Part shown: positions 16,403-24,931 of the stretch, piece by piece
Numbering within the stretch: position 1 is the stretch's first letter
How the letters are laid out: each line of letters starts with the position of its first letter
NCBI GenBank assembly: GCA_900550495.1
Contig: URSJ01000006.1
Span: 1 to 63,716 of the forward strand
Origin: an uncultured Rickettsiales bacterium
Lineage (GTDB): Bacteria > Pseudomonadota > Alphaproteobacteria > Rs-D84
DNA: 63,716 bases
Direction of reading: 5' to 3'
Position numbers and translations under genes: made by a program
Notes under the pieces: generated by a model
Database searches by the model: none
Told to the model about the DNA's origin: nothing
What the model saw: only the letters and a program-made list of their open reading frames with translations

Positions 16403-17080
16403 TTATTGTCCGTCATCAAGATATCCCGTGTCCAGCGGGTCCCCGTTCCCAGATTCCACGCGGTATTCTGATACGCGCACACCCAGCGGGTTGTCCAGAC
16501 GTTCCGACCACTTTAATTTTGTGTCGTTGTCCATTTGTAATCTCAATACGATTGTATAATCTTTTTTAGCGGTCTGTCCACCACTATCTTCACAAAAATA
16601 CTTAAATTTTACAGCGAACGTATCCGCCGTACGCGGGGTAACCGCGCCGTTTTCAAATTCTACACTGCAACTGAATTCAAAATCAGGCGTGCTGTTCATT
16701 ATGGCGTTCCACATATTAGTCTGGGTAAATGCGTCATAAACCGCGTCTGTGGACCATGTGTGAACAATACCTGTTGCGTCATTATTCCATTTACGCAACA
16801 TTACGCGTCCATCGGGCACGATTTCATTACGGGCCTTGATATATTCGCGAATAAACGCACGCTTATACCATTTGACATTTTCGTCGGTCGTTGGCAACTG
16901 ATGAACGACAACATCGCGGTCAGCACGCAATTCGGAATTCAAAAAGAACACCTGGGGTCGGTTTAGCGGGAACATTTTATACAGTGTAAAGCCCAATACC
17001 CCCAGCACGACAATCGCGCCAGCCAGCACAAACGTCATCAGTCGTGATAGTAAAATTGGCGGTTCTATGCGGTCTTGCAA
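16403..17080 (-). CDS. virB8: VirB8-family T4SS inner-membrane protein
   Basis: VirB8 is an essential inner-membrane assembly factor of type IV secretion. The 225 residues comprise a short cytoplasmic N-terminus, one membrane helix (about 15-35, MTFVLAGAIVVLGVLGF) and a periplasmic NTF2-like domain, with AFIREYIKARNEI at its first helix and VRVSEYRVESG at the last strand. The start codon is TTG at 17080, supported by GAGAGGAAG just upstream; the next ATG (residue 15) would remove the cytoplasmic segment. It is the first gene of the virB8-virB9-virB10 operon. Confidence 0.82.
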   Translation of the reverse strand: MQDRIEPPILLSRLMTFVLAGAIVVLGVLGFTLYKMFPLNRPQVFFLNSELRADRDVVVHQLPTTDENVKWYKRAFIREYIKARNEIVPDGRVMLRKWNNDATGIVHTWSTDAVYDAFTQTNMWNAIMNSTPDFEFSCSVEFENGAVTPRTADTFAVKFKYFCEDSGGQTAKKDYTIVLRLQMDNDTKLKWSERLDNPLGVRVSEYRVESGNGDPLDTGYLDDGQ

Positions 17081-17106
17081 TGACTTCCTCTCTCTGTCTT
17101 TAACAA

Positions 17107-17136
17107 ATCATAGACAAAAAGTGGCAGTGCGTGCAA
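17107..17136 (-). promoter_or_regulatory. Predicted promoter of virB8-virB9-virB10
   Basis: On the minus strand TTGCAC (17136-17131) is 18 bases from TATGAT (17112-17107), 27 bases before the virB8 start. Confidence 0.45.
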
Positions 17137-17187
17137 GTAAAAAGTGCGAAAAATCCAAAAAAATCAAACCGGTTTTTCAGATTTTAC

Positions 17188-17216
17188 TTGCGCACGGTGC
17201 GTTAAAATCATATAAT
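17188..17216 (+). promoter_or_regulatory. Predicted promoter of tRNA-Trp / secE-nusG
   Basis: TTGCGC, 17 bases, TATAAT. The start of transcription would be about 95 bases before the tRNA. A second, weaker pair (TTGCTT 17234-17239, 16 bases, TATCCT 17256-17261) lies just downstream. The rest of 17081-17317 shows no gene. Confidence 0.6.
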
Positions 17217-17317
17217 ATGTGCGCTTTTTCTGCTTGCTTTTTCGTTTGTGTGTGCTATCCTGGCGCAGACTATCGGGATGGTTGCGTAATTGTGCAGGCA
17301 TAAAAGTGACCAAAAAC

Positions 17318-17391
17318 AGGGGCATAGTTCAACGGTAGAATATCGGTCTCCAAAACCGCGGATAAGGGTTCGATTCCTTTTGCCCCTGCCA
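17318..17391 (+). tRNA. trnW: tRNA-Trp (CCA anticodon)
   Basis: A 74-base cloverleaf. The acceptor stem AGGGGCA pairs with TGCCCCT, the anticodon loop is CTCCAAA (anticodon CCA), and the T loop GGTTCGATTCC is intact. The CCA tail is encoded. It stands directly before secE, a common place for tRNA-Trp in proteobacteria. Confidence 0.97.
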
Positions 17392-17400
17392 AATTCTCTA

Positions 17401-17423
17401 AAATATGGTTTTGCCATATTTTT
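17401..17423 (+). terminator. Weak hairpin between tRNA-Trp and secE
   Basis: AATATGG / CCATATT with loop TTTTG, followed by a short T-run and then GGG. It may act as a partial terminator or a tRNA 3' processing signal, since secE has no clear promoter of its own. Confidence 0.45.
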
Positions 17424-17492
17424 GGGAATTTGGGTTTTGACAAAACGACTGTTTTTGGTGTTTTGTGGTGGTCGGACATAGTGGGCGAATTT

Positions 17493-17672
17493 ATGAAAAA
17501 AGTTATTGATTATATAAAATCTGTGCGCGGCGAGTGGTTTAAAATCGTATGGCCATCGCGCGACGCTGTCGTTCGTGCAACTATTATGATTCTGGTGTTT
17601 TCTGCGGCAGCGGCATTGTTTTTCTTTGCGGTGGACAGTGTGCTGAACGCGATTGTTGGTTGGATTTTCTAA
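17493..17672 (+). CDS. secE: Preprotein translocase subunit SecE
   Basis: SecE is the small essential clamp of the SecYEG channel. The 59-residue reading starts at ATG 17493 and has the amphipathic helix with the family motif RGEWFKIVWPSRDAV (about 12-26), then one transmembrane helix. This is the single-helix short form usual outside the gammaproteobacteria. The longer in-frame start at 17430 adds unrelated residues. The ribosome binding site is weak. nusG follows after 25 bases. Confidence 0.93.
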   Translation: MKKVIDYIKSVRGEWFKIVWPSRDAVVRATIMILVFSAAAALFFFAVDSVLNAIVGWIF

Positions 17673-17697
17673 AACAAAACGGGCAAAGGATACGCAT

Positions 17698-18231
17698 ATG
17701 GAAGATAAAATGCAATGGTTTGTTGTAAATGTTCATACCGGCTGTGAAGACAAGGTTGCCCGCGGCCTGCGTGAACAGATTGATAAGCGTCGCTTGAATG
17801 CGTTGTTTGGTGAAATTTTGGTCCCAACACGCGAAGTGACCGAAATCAAAGGTGGCAAACGTGTAAAGTCTGAAAAGAAATTCTTTCCAGGTTATATCGT
17901 TGTCCAGATGGTTTTGAACAATGAGACGTTTTCATTGGTTAAATTGATGCCCCAGGTTGTTATGTTCTTGGGCGCGAAAAATAAACCAATCGCCGTCAGT
18001 GAAGAAGAGGCTCGTCGTCTGCAAAAGCAGGTAGAAGAAGGGGCGGTTTCTGTCGAAGATGTTGAATACGAGGTTGGGCAAGAAGTCCATGTTATTGATG
18101 GCCCGTTCAATGGTTTCAATGGTATCGTGGCCGAGGTTGATAATCTGAAACAAAAAATGACTGCGACAATTTTGGTGTTTGGCCGTGAAACCAGTGTAGA
18201 ACTGAGTTTTGCCGAGGTTGAGCGCGTTTAA
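17698..18231 (+). CDS. nusG: Transcription termination/antitermination protein NusG
   Basis: NusG binds RNA polymerase and links it to Rho or to the leading ribosome. The 177 residues contain the NGN domain (MQWFVVNVHTGCEDKVARGL at the start, then FFPGYIVVQM) and a C-terminal KOW domain (EVHVIDGPFNGFNGIVAEVD). The ATG at 17698 is preceded by AAAGGA. It is co-transcribed with secE. Confidence 0.96.
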   Translation: MEDKMQWFVVNVHTGCEDKVARGLREQIDKRRLNALFGEILVPTREVTEIKGGKRVKSEKKFFPGYIVVQMVLNNETFSLVKLMPQVVMFLGAKNKPIAVSEEEARRLQKQVEEGAVSVEDVEYEVGQEVHVIDGPFNGFNGIVAEVDNLKQKMTATILVFGRETSVELSFAEVERV

Positions 18232-18344
18232 GGAATTTTGAAAGAAAAAGTTTTCGGGTTTTTGCGAAAAGGTTTCGCTAAAAATCCTGGCGGCAGATGC
18301 GCCACATCGAACCGCCACACAACCAAAAAAAATGGAGTGAACAA

Positions 18345-18776
18345 ATGGCAAAGAAAGAACTGAAAGGGATTGTCAAATTAGTCGTCCCTGCAAAGCAGGC
18401 AAATCCTGCGCCACCAATTGGGCCTGTGTTGGGTGCCAACGGTGTAAATATCGCAGAATTCTGCAAACAATTTAACGACAAAACAGCTGACAAAGAACCG
18501 GGTATGCCGATTCCGTGCATTATCACTGTTTATACTGACCGCAGCTTTGAATTTATTATGAAGTTGCCGCCGGTGTCGTATTATATTAAAAAGGCGTTGA
18601 AACTGAAATCTGGTTCCAAGAAGCCGGGTCGTGATTTCGTTGGAACGATTTCCCAGGACCAATTAAAACAGATTGCAGAAAACAAAATGCCGGACTTGAA
18701 TTGCTCTACCATTGAATCCGCTATGAACATCGTTGCGGGTCAGTGCCGTTCTATGGGCGTAAAGGTGGAGGAATAA
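18345..18776 (+). CDS. rplK: 50S ribosomal protein L11
   Basis: L11 binds the GTPase-associated centre of 23S rRNA. The 143-residue sequence shows VPAKQANPAPPIGPVLGANGVNI and the C-terminal rRNA-binding domain with MPDLNCSTIESAMNIVAGQCRSMGV. The start chosen (18345) matches the family N-terminus MAKKELKGIVKL. The 110-base gap from nusG contains a small GCGAAA/TTTCGC hairpin near 18265 but no clear terminator. rplA follows after three bases. Confidence 0.97.
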   Translation: MAKKELKGIVKLVVPAKQANPAPPIGPVLGANGVNIAEFCKQFNDKTADKEPGMPIPCIITVYTDRSFEFIMKLPPVSYYIKKALKLKSGSKKPGRDFVGTISQDQLKQIAENKMPDLNCSTIESAMNIVAGQCRSMGVKVEE

Positions 18777-18779
18777 GAT

Positions 18780-19454
18780 ATGAAACTGACAAAAAGACAG
18801 AAAACATGGGCGAATTTGGATACAGACAAAGTGTATTCTTTGGCTGATGCTATCGAAGCCCTGCGCGGTTACACATCAAAAAAGTTCGATGAAAGCTTGG
18901 AAATTGCAATCAAACTGGGTATTGACGTTACCAAGGCGGATCAGAATATTCGTGGTATGTTGTCCTTGCCGAACGGCACAGGCAAAACAGTCCGCGTCGC
19001 AGTATTTACTGTCAACAGTGCTGACGATGCCAAAAAGGCGGGCGCAGATGTTGTTGGCGGCGAAGAACTGATTGAAAAAGTTGCCGGTGGCGAAATCAAT
19101 TTCGATCGCGTTATTGCAACGCCAGACATGATGCCGAAAATGTCAAAAATCGCACGTATCTTGGGGCCCAAGGGTCTGATGCCGAATCCGAAATTGGGAA
19201 CGGTCACAAACAATGTCGCCGAAGCCATCAAGGCTGCCAAGGCGGGCCAGATTGAATATCGTGCGGAAAAGAAAGGTATCATTCACGCTGGTATTGGTAA
19301 AATGTCATTCACAACTGAACAGTTGGTTGAAAATGCAAATGCATTGGTTGACCAGTTGAAAAAGGTGAAACCTGCATCGTCCAAAGGGCAGTATATCTTG
19401 GGTGCGTCTGTTGCGACAACCCAGGGGCCTGGCTTGAAGGTTGATGTAAGATAA
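18780..19454 (+). CDS. rplA: 50S ribosomal protein L1
   Basis: L1 forms the mobile L1 stalk that helps release tRNA from the E site, and in many bacteria it represses its own operon. The 224-residue sequence carries MLSLPNGTGKTVRVAVF, ILGPKGLMPNPKLGTV and YRAEKKGIIHAGIGK. GGAGG in the 3' end of rplK provides the ribosome binding site. Confidence 0.97.
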   Translation: MKLTKRQKTWANLDTDKVYSLADAIEALRGYTSKKFDESLEIAIKLGIDVTKADQNIRGMLSLPNGTGKTVRVAVFTVNSADDAKKAGADVVGGEELIEKVAGGEINFDRVIATPDMMPKMSKIARILGPKGLMPNPKLGTVTNNVAEAIKAAKAGQIEYRAEKKGIIHAGIGKMSFTTEQLVENANALVDQLKKVKPASSKGQYILGASVATTQGPGLKVDVR

Positions 19455-19469
19455 GTTATGTTACGGTGT

Positions 19470-19665
19470 GACAAATGTTGCAACGCGACAAGTAGAGATT
19501 TCTGTCCAAGACTGATGGTGTTGGCAACAACTTAATTTCCATCATAGACAAAGAAAAAATTCTTTGGGGCAGGAACCGCAGCCCCATCCCGGGAAACCGG
19601 ATGGAAAGTTTAACAAAGCAGGGATTTTAGGAAAGGAAACTTTCTGAAATCTGGAAGTAAAGGAT
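19470..19665 (+). ncRNA. L10 (rplJ) ribosomal protein leader
   Basis: The 216-base gap between rplA and rplJ folds into several stems: TGATGG / CCATCA (about 19513-19544), GGGGC-AGGAACCGCA-GCCCC (19566-19585), CCATCC-CGGGAAACC-GGATGG, and a closing stem GAAAGTTT (19604-19611) / AAACTTTC (19637-19644). The place and kind of structure match the L10 leader, through which the L10-L7/L12 complex represses translation of rplJL. Exact limits are approximate; a covariance search would settle it. Confidence 0.7.
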
Positions 19666-19670
19666 AAAAT

Positions 19671-20147
19671 ATGAGACGCGAAGAAAAATCAGATTTGATT
19701 TCAGCGTTGCAGTCGTCCTTGAAAGATGCAAACGGTGTTTTCGTCGTTGAAAACCACGGTCTGACCGTGAAAGAAATGGAATGCCTGCGCAACGAATTGC
19801 GCCCATTGGTTTCAGTTTTCAAAGTCGTTAAAAATCGTTTGATGAAATTGGCGTTGAAAGACACCGATTTCGAACCTGTGTCCGAAATGATGAAACGTCC
19901 GACCGCAGTTGCAGTTGCAACAGATGGCCTGGCAGTCACCAAGGTTTTGGCAAAGTTCGCTGAAACGCACCCAAACCTGACCATCATTGGTGGTAAAATG
20001 GACGCAGATGTCTTGGACAAAGACGGCATTGTGCAATTATCCAAACTGCCATCCCTGTTGGAAATCCGTGGCACTATCGCGCGTATCTTGGTCGAACCAG
20101 CATCGCGCTTGGCCCGCGTTTCTGCAGAGTATGGTAAGAAAAATTAA
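19671..20147 (+). CDS. rplJ: 50S ribosomal protein L10
   Basis: L10 anchors the L7/L12 stalk to 23S rRNA. The 158 residues begin MRREEKSDLISALQ and contain VFKVVKNRLMKLAL and PTAVAVATDGLA. The C-terminal helix that carries L7/L12 dimers is the final stretch LLEIRGTIARILVEPASRLARV. It follows a structured leader and precedes rplL. Confidence 0.96.
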   Translation: MRREEKSDLISALQSSLKDANGVFVVENHGLTVKEMECLRNELRPLVSVFKVVKNRLMKLALKDTDFEPVSEMMKRPTAVAVATDGLAVTKVLAKFAETHPNLTIIGGKMDADVLDKDGIVQLSKLPSLLEIRGTIARILVEPASRLARVSAEYGKKN

Positions 20148-20195
20148 TATCAAAGTGGCAACATTTTGATTTACCTAAAATAATAGGAGTTAAAA

Positions 20196-20561
20196 ATGGC
20201 AGACATTCAAAAATTAGTTGAAGAATTGTCAAAATTGACCGTTTTGGAAGCAGTTGAACTGTCCAAAGCGTTGGAAGAAACATGGGGCGTTTCCGCCGCC
20301 GCTGCTGTTGCAGTAGCCGCTGGCCCAGCCGCCGCAGCCGCCGAAGAAAAGACAGAATTTGATGTCGTCTTGGCAGAAATCGGTGCAAACAAACTGGCCG
20401 TTATCAAAGCAGTTAAAGAAATGACAGGCTTAGGCCTGGGCGAAGCGAAAGCTTTGGTCGAATCTGCACCAAAGGCAGTGAAAGAAGCTGTTGCCAAAGA
20501 TGAAGCCGAAAAAATGAAGGCTACATTGGAAGCAGCAGGTGCCAAAGTTGAATTGAAATAA
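20196..20561 (+). CDS. rplL: 50S ribosomal protein L7/L12
   Basis: L7/L12 recruits translational GTPases. The 121 residues show the dimerisation domain (about 1-35), an Ala-rich hinge (AAAAVAVAAGPAAAAA, about 35-50) and the C-terminal domain with KTEFDVVLAEIGANKLAVIKAV and GLGLGEAKALVESAPKAVKE. The ribosome binding site is TAGGAG. It has a strongly biased, highly expressed codon pattern. Confidence 0.97.
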   Translation: MADIQKLVEELSKLTVLEAVELSKALEETWGVSAAAAVAVAAGPAAAAAEEKTEFDVVLAEIGANKLAVIKAVKEMTGLGLGEAKALVESAPKAVKEAVAKDEAEKMKATLEAAGAKVELK

Positions 20562-20568
20562 TTCATCT

Positions 20569-20652
20569 TGTCAGGCGTTCGCCTGACACAATAAAAAGTC
20601 GCGGCATTGCCGCGTAAACGCCAGCCCACCAGGGGATTTTTCCCCGGTGGGC
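20569..20652 (+). promoter_or_regulatory. Three stem-loops between rplL and rpoB (attenuator / processing region)
   Basis: Three hairpins follow each other: TGTCAGGCG / CGCCTGACA (20569-20588), GCGGCATTGCCGC (about 20600-20613), and a long one with GCCCACC / GGTGGGC enclosing GGGG...CCCC (20624-20652). None has a strong T-run after it. In other proteobacteria the same interval holds a partial terminator and an RNase III site that set the rplL:rpoB ratio; the same role is inferred. Confidence 0.65.
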
Positions 20653-20719
20653 ACAAAGGCGTAAAAACAGTGTTAAATAGTTTCGTTTGCAAAACGCACA
20701 AAAAAAAGGATTGATACCC

Positions 20720-23700
20720 ATGGCAGTTATCCAGAAATTTAGAAAATCTTTTGGAAAAAGTTTTTTGCAAACTCCGCTTCCTGATCTGGTTGAAATTCAA
20801 TATAATTCATACAAAGATTTCTTACAGGCTGATGTTGATCCGCAGAACCGCAAAAACATCGGTCTGCAAAATGTGTTCACGTCTATGTTTCCAATCAAAG
20901 ACTATGCCGGCATTGCCGACCTGGAATTTGTGGAATACACGTTGGACAAACCTGTATATAACGTAAAAGAATGCATGCTGCGCAATATGACATATTCCAG
21001 CAAGCTGAAATTGAAGCTGAGATTGATTTTATGGGATATCGCCGAAGACGGCAAAAAAACGTTGCGCGATATCAAAGAACAAGAAATATTTATGGGCGAA
21101 GTGCCGTTGATGACAGAACGCGGCAGCTTTATCGCATCGGGTGTTGAACGTGTTATTGTTTCCCAGATGCATCGTGCCCAAGGTGTCGTTTTTGCAACCA
21201 CCAAAGAAGCGAAAATCGCCGGTAACCCGATTACATACACCGCGCGTATTATCCCGGAACACGGCAGCTGGATTGATTTCGAAGAATCCAAGGGCGTTAT
21301 CTATGTCCGTATTGACCGTCGCCGCAAGGTTCCGGCAACCGTGTTGTTGCGTTGTCTGCCGGCCGCCGAAGATGAAAAGAAATTCGCTGCCGATCCACGT
21401 AAGTCAACAATTCGCGGAATGAGTGATACAGAAATTCTGTCGGCGTTCTATAACCGCATTCCGCTGAAATTTAATGGCAAAATGTGGGCGGGCGAAACAT
21501 CGGCATTTGCGGGTCTGGATAAATACCGTTTGAATTATGATTTAATCAATCCAAAAGATAAAAAGGTCTTGGCGTCTAAGGGCGATCGTCTGAACGCAAA
21601 ACGTATGGCAAAAATCACATCTGCGTCCAAAGAATTTGGTGTCTTGCCCGAATCGCTAATTGGTGAATATCTGTTTGACCCGATTATGTCCGGGGACGAG
21701 GTTGTATTCCAATCCGGAACCGAAATCACCGAAGAAGTTTTGGCTGATTTGGACAAGATGGGCGTCAAAGAAATTTCCCTGATTGCGATTGATAACACAA
21801 CGGTTACCGCGCACATGCGTAACACGTTGGTTGCGGATAAAACAACCAATCGCGAAGAAGCATTGATAGAAGTTTATAACATCATTCGTCCGGGTGAACG
21901 TCCGACACTGGAAGCGGCAATTAACTTGTTCCTGCGCCAGGGATTCGAAGCAGCGTTTTATGACCTGTCGGCGGTCGGTCGTTTCAAGATGAATAAACGT
22001 TTAAAGATTGATTCTGGTAAAAAGCCCGAAGATGAACGTTTGCTGACAAAATCTGATTTCTTGGCGGTTTTGAAGACGTTAACAAACATTATCGATCACA
22101 AAGACACTGTTGATGACATTGATAACTTGTCAAATCGTCGCGTGCGTGCGGTTGGTGAATTGTTGGAACAGAATTTCCGCACGGGTATGGTTCGTATTGA
22201 ACGTCTGGTTCGCGAAAGCCTGTCGTCGCCAAACATTGCAAATATGCAACCCCAGGACGTTATAAATGTTAAGCCATTGATGTCGTTGGTTGCTGAATTC
22301 TTGGGAACGTCCCAGTTGTCCCAGTTTATGGATGCGTATAACCCGCTGTCGGAATTGGAACACAAGCGTCGTATTTCTGCGTTGGGGCCGGGCGGATTGA
22401 ACCGTGACCGCGCTGGCATAGATGTCCGCGACGTTCACCCGACACACTATGGTCGTCTGTGCCCAATTCACACACCCGAAGGTGCAAACATTGGTCTGAT
22501 AAATCATATGGCGACATATGCACGTGTCAATCCATACGGATTTATTGAAACACCATACTACGTTGTTGAAAATGGTCGTGTCACGGGCAAGATGGTATAT
22601 CTGACCGCGGACGAAGAACTGGGCCACAAAATTGCCCAGGGTAACACACCGACAACCAAGGACGGTGCATTGGCCGAAGATATCGTGACTGCACGTGTTG
22701 ACGGCGAATTTACAATGGTTCCAAAAGAAGAAGTTGATTTAATCGACGTTGCGCCACGCCAGGTGGTGTCAATCGCAACTGGTTTGATTCCGTTCGTTGA
22801 AAACGACGACGCGAACCGTGCATTGATGGGTTCAAATATGCAACGCCAGGGTGTTCCATTATTGCGTGTCCAGGCCCCGTTGGTTGGAACTGGTATTGAA
22901 CGCGAGGTTGCACGTGATTCCCGCACCGGCAAGGTTGCAAAACACAGTGGTGTTGTTGAATCTGTGGATGCAAATCGTATTGTGGTTAAATGTATGAACA
23001 GCCGCAATGTCGTGACCGGTGTTGATATTTACAACCTGGAAAAATTTGAACGCAGCAACAGTGAAACATTGATTCACCAAAAACCATTGGTCAAGGTTGG
23101 CGACCGTATTTCTGCGGGCGACATCATTGCCGACGGTTCATCGATGAACTATGGTGAATTGGCGTTGGGTCGTAACGTGTTGGTCGCATTCGTGCCATGG
23201 CGTGGTTACAACTATGAAGACGCGATTGTGATTTCCGAACGTATTTCCCGCGAAGATATGTTCACATCGGTTAAAATCGTTGAAAAAGAATTCAAAGTTC
23301 GTGATACCCAGTTGGGCCCAGAAAGCTTTACTCGCGACATTCCAAACGTCGGCGAAGAAGCACTGAAAAACCTGGACGAATCCGGTATCATTTACGTTGG
23401 TGCACGCGTGAAACAGGGCGACATTTTGGTCGGTCGTGTTTCGCCAAAATCTGAAACATTGCTGACCCCGGAAGAGGCGTTGTTGCGCAACATCTTTGGG
23501 GAAAAGGCACTGAACGTCAAGGATACATCGCTGCGCGTGGGGCCAAACGAAGAAGGAACTGTTATCGGTGTGAACGTCTTGACCCGTCATGGGGTAAAGA
23601 AAGACGAACGTACCCAGATGATTGAACTGCAAAAAATTGAACAAATCAATAAAGACCGCGATGAAGAAACATCTATCATCGAAAAGGGCTTTGCAGACCA

Positions 23701-24856
23701 GGTGTTCCAGATTGCCGAAGGCGAAACAATTGACGCTGGCACAGGCAGCTTGAAACCATTTGTTGGCAAAAAATTGACAGCCGAAGTATTCGAAGGCATC
23801 AAGCCAGCCGACATCAAAAAAATGGTTGTTCGCAACAAAGAAGCCCAGGCCAAGATTGACGAACTGCGTGAACAGCATGTTGCAAAACTGAAGGCATTGA
23901 ACGAAAAAGCCGACGCCGAAGTTTCCAAGGCAACAGAAAGCAATTCGCTGAACGCGGGCGTCTTGAAAGAGGTCAAGGTCTATATCGCGCACAAGATGAA
24001 ATTGCAGCCTGGTGATAAAATGGCGGGTCGTCACGGAAACAAGGGTATTGTATCCAAGGTTGTTCCAATCGAAGACATGCCATACATGGAAGATGGAACC
24101 CCGGTCGATATCGTTCTGAATCCGTTGGGTGTGCCGTCACGTATGAACATCGGCCAGATTTTGGAAACCCACCTTGGTATGGCAGGACGCGCCCTGGGCC
24201 AGCAGATTGGCGAAGTATTGGAAGAAGTCAAGGCGAAACGTGCCGTGACAGATGATTTGCGCACCATCATGGGCAAGATTTACGGCAAAGAAACCGCGGA
24301 CAAGTTGGAAAAAATGACCGACACAGATGTCCGTGCCGAAGCGGCCCTGTTGCGCGATGGTGTTCCAATGGCAACCCCGACATTTGACGGTGCGACCCCA
24401 GAAGACATCCGCAGCATGCTGAAATTGGCAAAACTGCCTGAATCTGGTCAGTTCACGATGTATGATGGTATGACGGGTGAAAAATTTGCACGTCCGGTTA
24501 CCGTTGGCGTTATGTATATGATGAAACTGCATCACTTTGTTGATGAAAAGATTCATGCACGTTCAATTGGTAACTATTCGTTGGTAACACAACAGCCATT
24601 GTCTGGTAAGGCACATATGGGTGGCCAGCGTTTGGGTGAAATGGAAGTGTGGGCATTGGAAGCACATGGTGCGGCGCACCTGCTGCGCGAAATGCTGACT
24701 GTCAAGTCTGACGATATCGTCGGCCGTAACAAGATGTATGAAGCCATCATATCCGGCAGCAATGATATCCAGACCGGCACACCAGAAGCATTCAACGTGT
24801 TCGTTCGCGAATTGCGTGGTTTGGGTCTGGCGATGACACCAAAGAAAATTGACTAA
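20720..24856 (+). CDS. rpoB: DNA-directed RNA polymerase subunit beta
   Basis: It is the beta subunit of the core polymerase. The 1378 residues match the usual alphaproteobacterial length. The start MAVIQKFRKSFGK has AAAAAGGA upstream. The rifampicin-binding cluster is visible (GTSQLSQFMD, HKRRISALGPGG); the residues matching E. coli D516, H526 and S531 are all present. Other landmarks are AGDKMAGRHGNKGIVSK-type LQPGDKMAGRHGNKGIV and, near the end, GGQRLGEMEVWALEAHGA. Within the cluster FMDQNNP reads FMDAYNP, and the later IETPEGPN reads IHTPEGAN. Confidence 0.98.
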   Translation: MAVIQKFRKSFGKSFLQTPLPDLVEIQYNSYKDFLQADVDPQNRKNIGLQNVFTSMFPIKDYAGIADLEFVEYTLDKPVYNVKECMLRNMTYSSKLKLKLRLILWDIAEDGKKTLRDIKEQEIFMGEVPLMTERGSFIASGVERVIVSQMHRAQGVVFATTKEAKIAGNPITYTARIIPEHGSWIDFEESKGVIYVRIDRRRKVPATVLLRCLPAAEDEKKFAADPRKSTIRGMSDTEILSAFYNRIPLKFNGKMWAGETSAFAGLDKYRLNYDLINPKDKKVLASKGDRLNAKRMAKITSASKEFGVLPESLIGEYLFDPIMSGDEVVFQSGTEITEEVLADLDKMGVKEISLIAIDNTTVTAHMRNTLVADKTTNREEALIEVYNIIRPGERPTLEAAINLFLRQGFEAAFYDLSAVGRFKMNKRLKIDSGKKPEDERLLTKSDFLAVLKTLTNIIDHKDTVDDIDNLSNRRVRAVGELLEQNFRTGMVRIERLVRESLSSPNIANMQPQDVINVKPLMSLVAEFLGTSQLSQFMDAYNPLSELEHKRRISALGPGGLNRDRAGIDVRDVHPTHYGRLCPIHTPEGANIGLINHMATYARVNPYGFIETPYYVVENGRVTGKMVYLTADEELGHKIAQGNTPTTKDGALAEDIVTARVDGEFTMVPKEEVDLIDVAPRQVVSIATGLIPFVENDDANRALMGSNMQRQGVPLLRVQAPLVGTGIEREVARDSRTGKVAKHSGVVESVDANRIVVKCMNSRNVVTGVDIYNLEKFERSNSETLIHQKPLVKVGDRISAGDIIADGSSMNYGELALGRNVLVAFVPWRGYNYEDAIVISERISREDMFTSVKIVEKEFKVRDTQLGPESFTRDIPNVGEEALKNLDESGIIYVGARVKQGDILVGRVSPKSETLLTPEEALLRNIFGEKALNVKDTSLRVGPNEEGTVIGVNVLTRHGVKKDERTQMIELQKIEQINKDRDEETSIIEKGFADQVFQIAEGETIDAGTGSLKPFVGKKLTAEVFEGIKPADIKKMVVRNKEAQAKIDELREQHVAKLKALNEKADAEVSKATESNSLNAGVLKEVKVYIAHKMKLQPGDKMAGRHGNKGIVSKVVPIEDMPYMEDGTPVDIVLNPLGVPSRMNIGQILETHLGMAGRALGQQIGEVLEEVKAKRAVTDDLRTIMGKIYGKETADKLEKMTDTDVRAEAALLRDGVPMATPTFDGATPEDIRSMLKLAKLPESGQFTMYDGMTGEKFARPVTVGVMYMMKLHHFVDEKIHARSIGNYSLVTQQPLSGKAHMGGQRLGEMEVWALEAHGAAHLLREMLTVKSDDIVGRNKMYEAIISGSNDIQTGTPEAFNVFVRELRGLGLAMTPKKID

Positions 24857-24931
24857 AAAATCCAGCCGTGACGGTGCAGTCACTGTCACGGCAAAAGCAT
24901 TTTGAACAGCGACTTGAAAGGAGCAAAATTT

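Noticed and set aside
12406..17080. Dot/Icm (DotI-DotH-DotG) rather than VirB8-9-10
   Set aside because: The gene order is the same, but the VirB9 and VirB10 motifs match the VirB families more closely and the pentapeptide repeats of DotG are absent.
23138..24034. Long open frame on the minus strand inside rpoB
   Set aside because: It is an antisense shadow of rpoB with no ribosome binding site and a His/Phe/Gln-rich translation.
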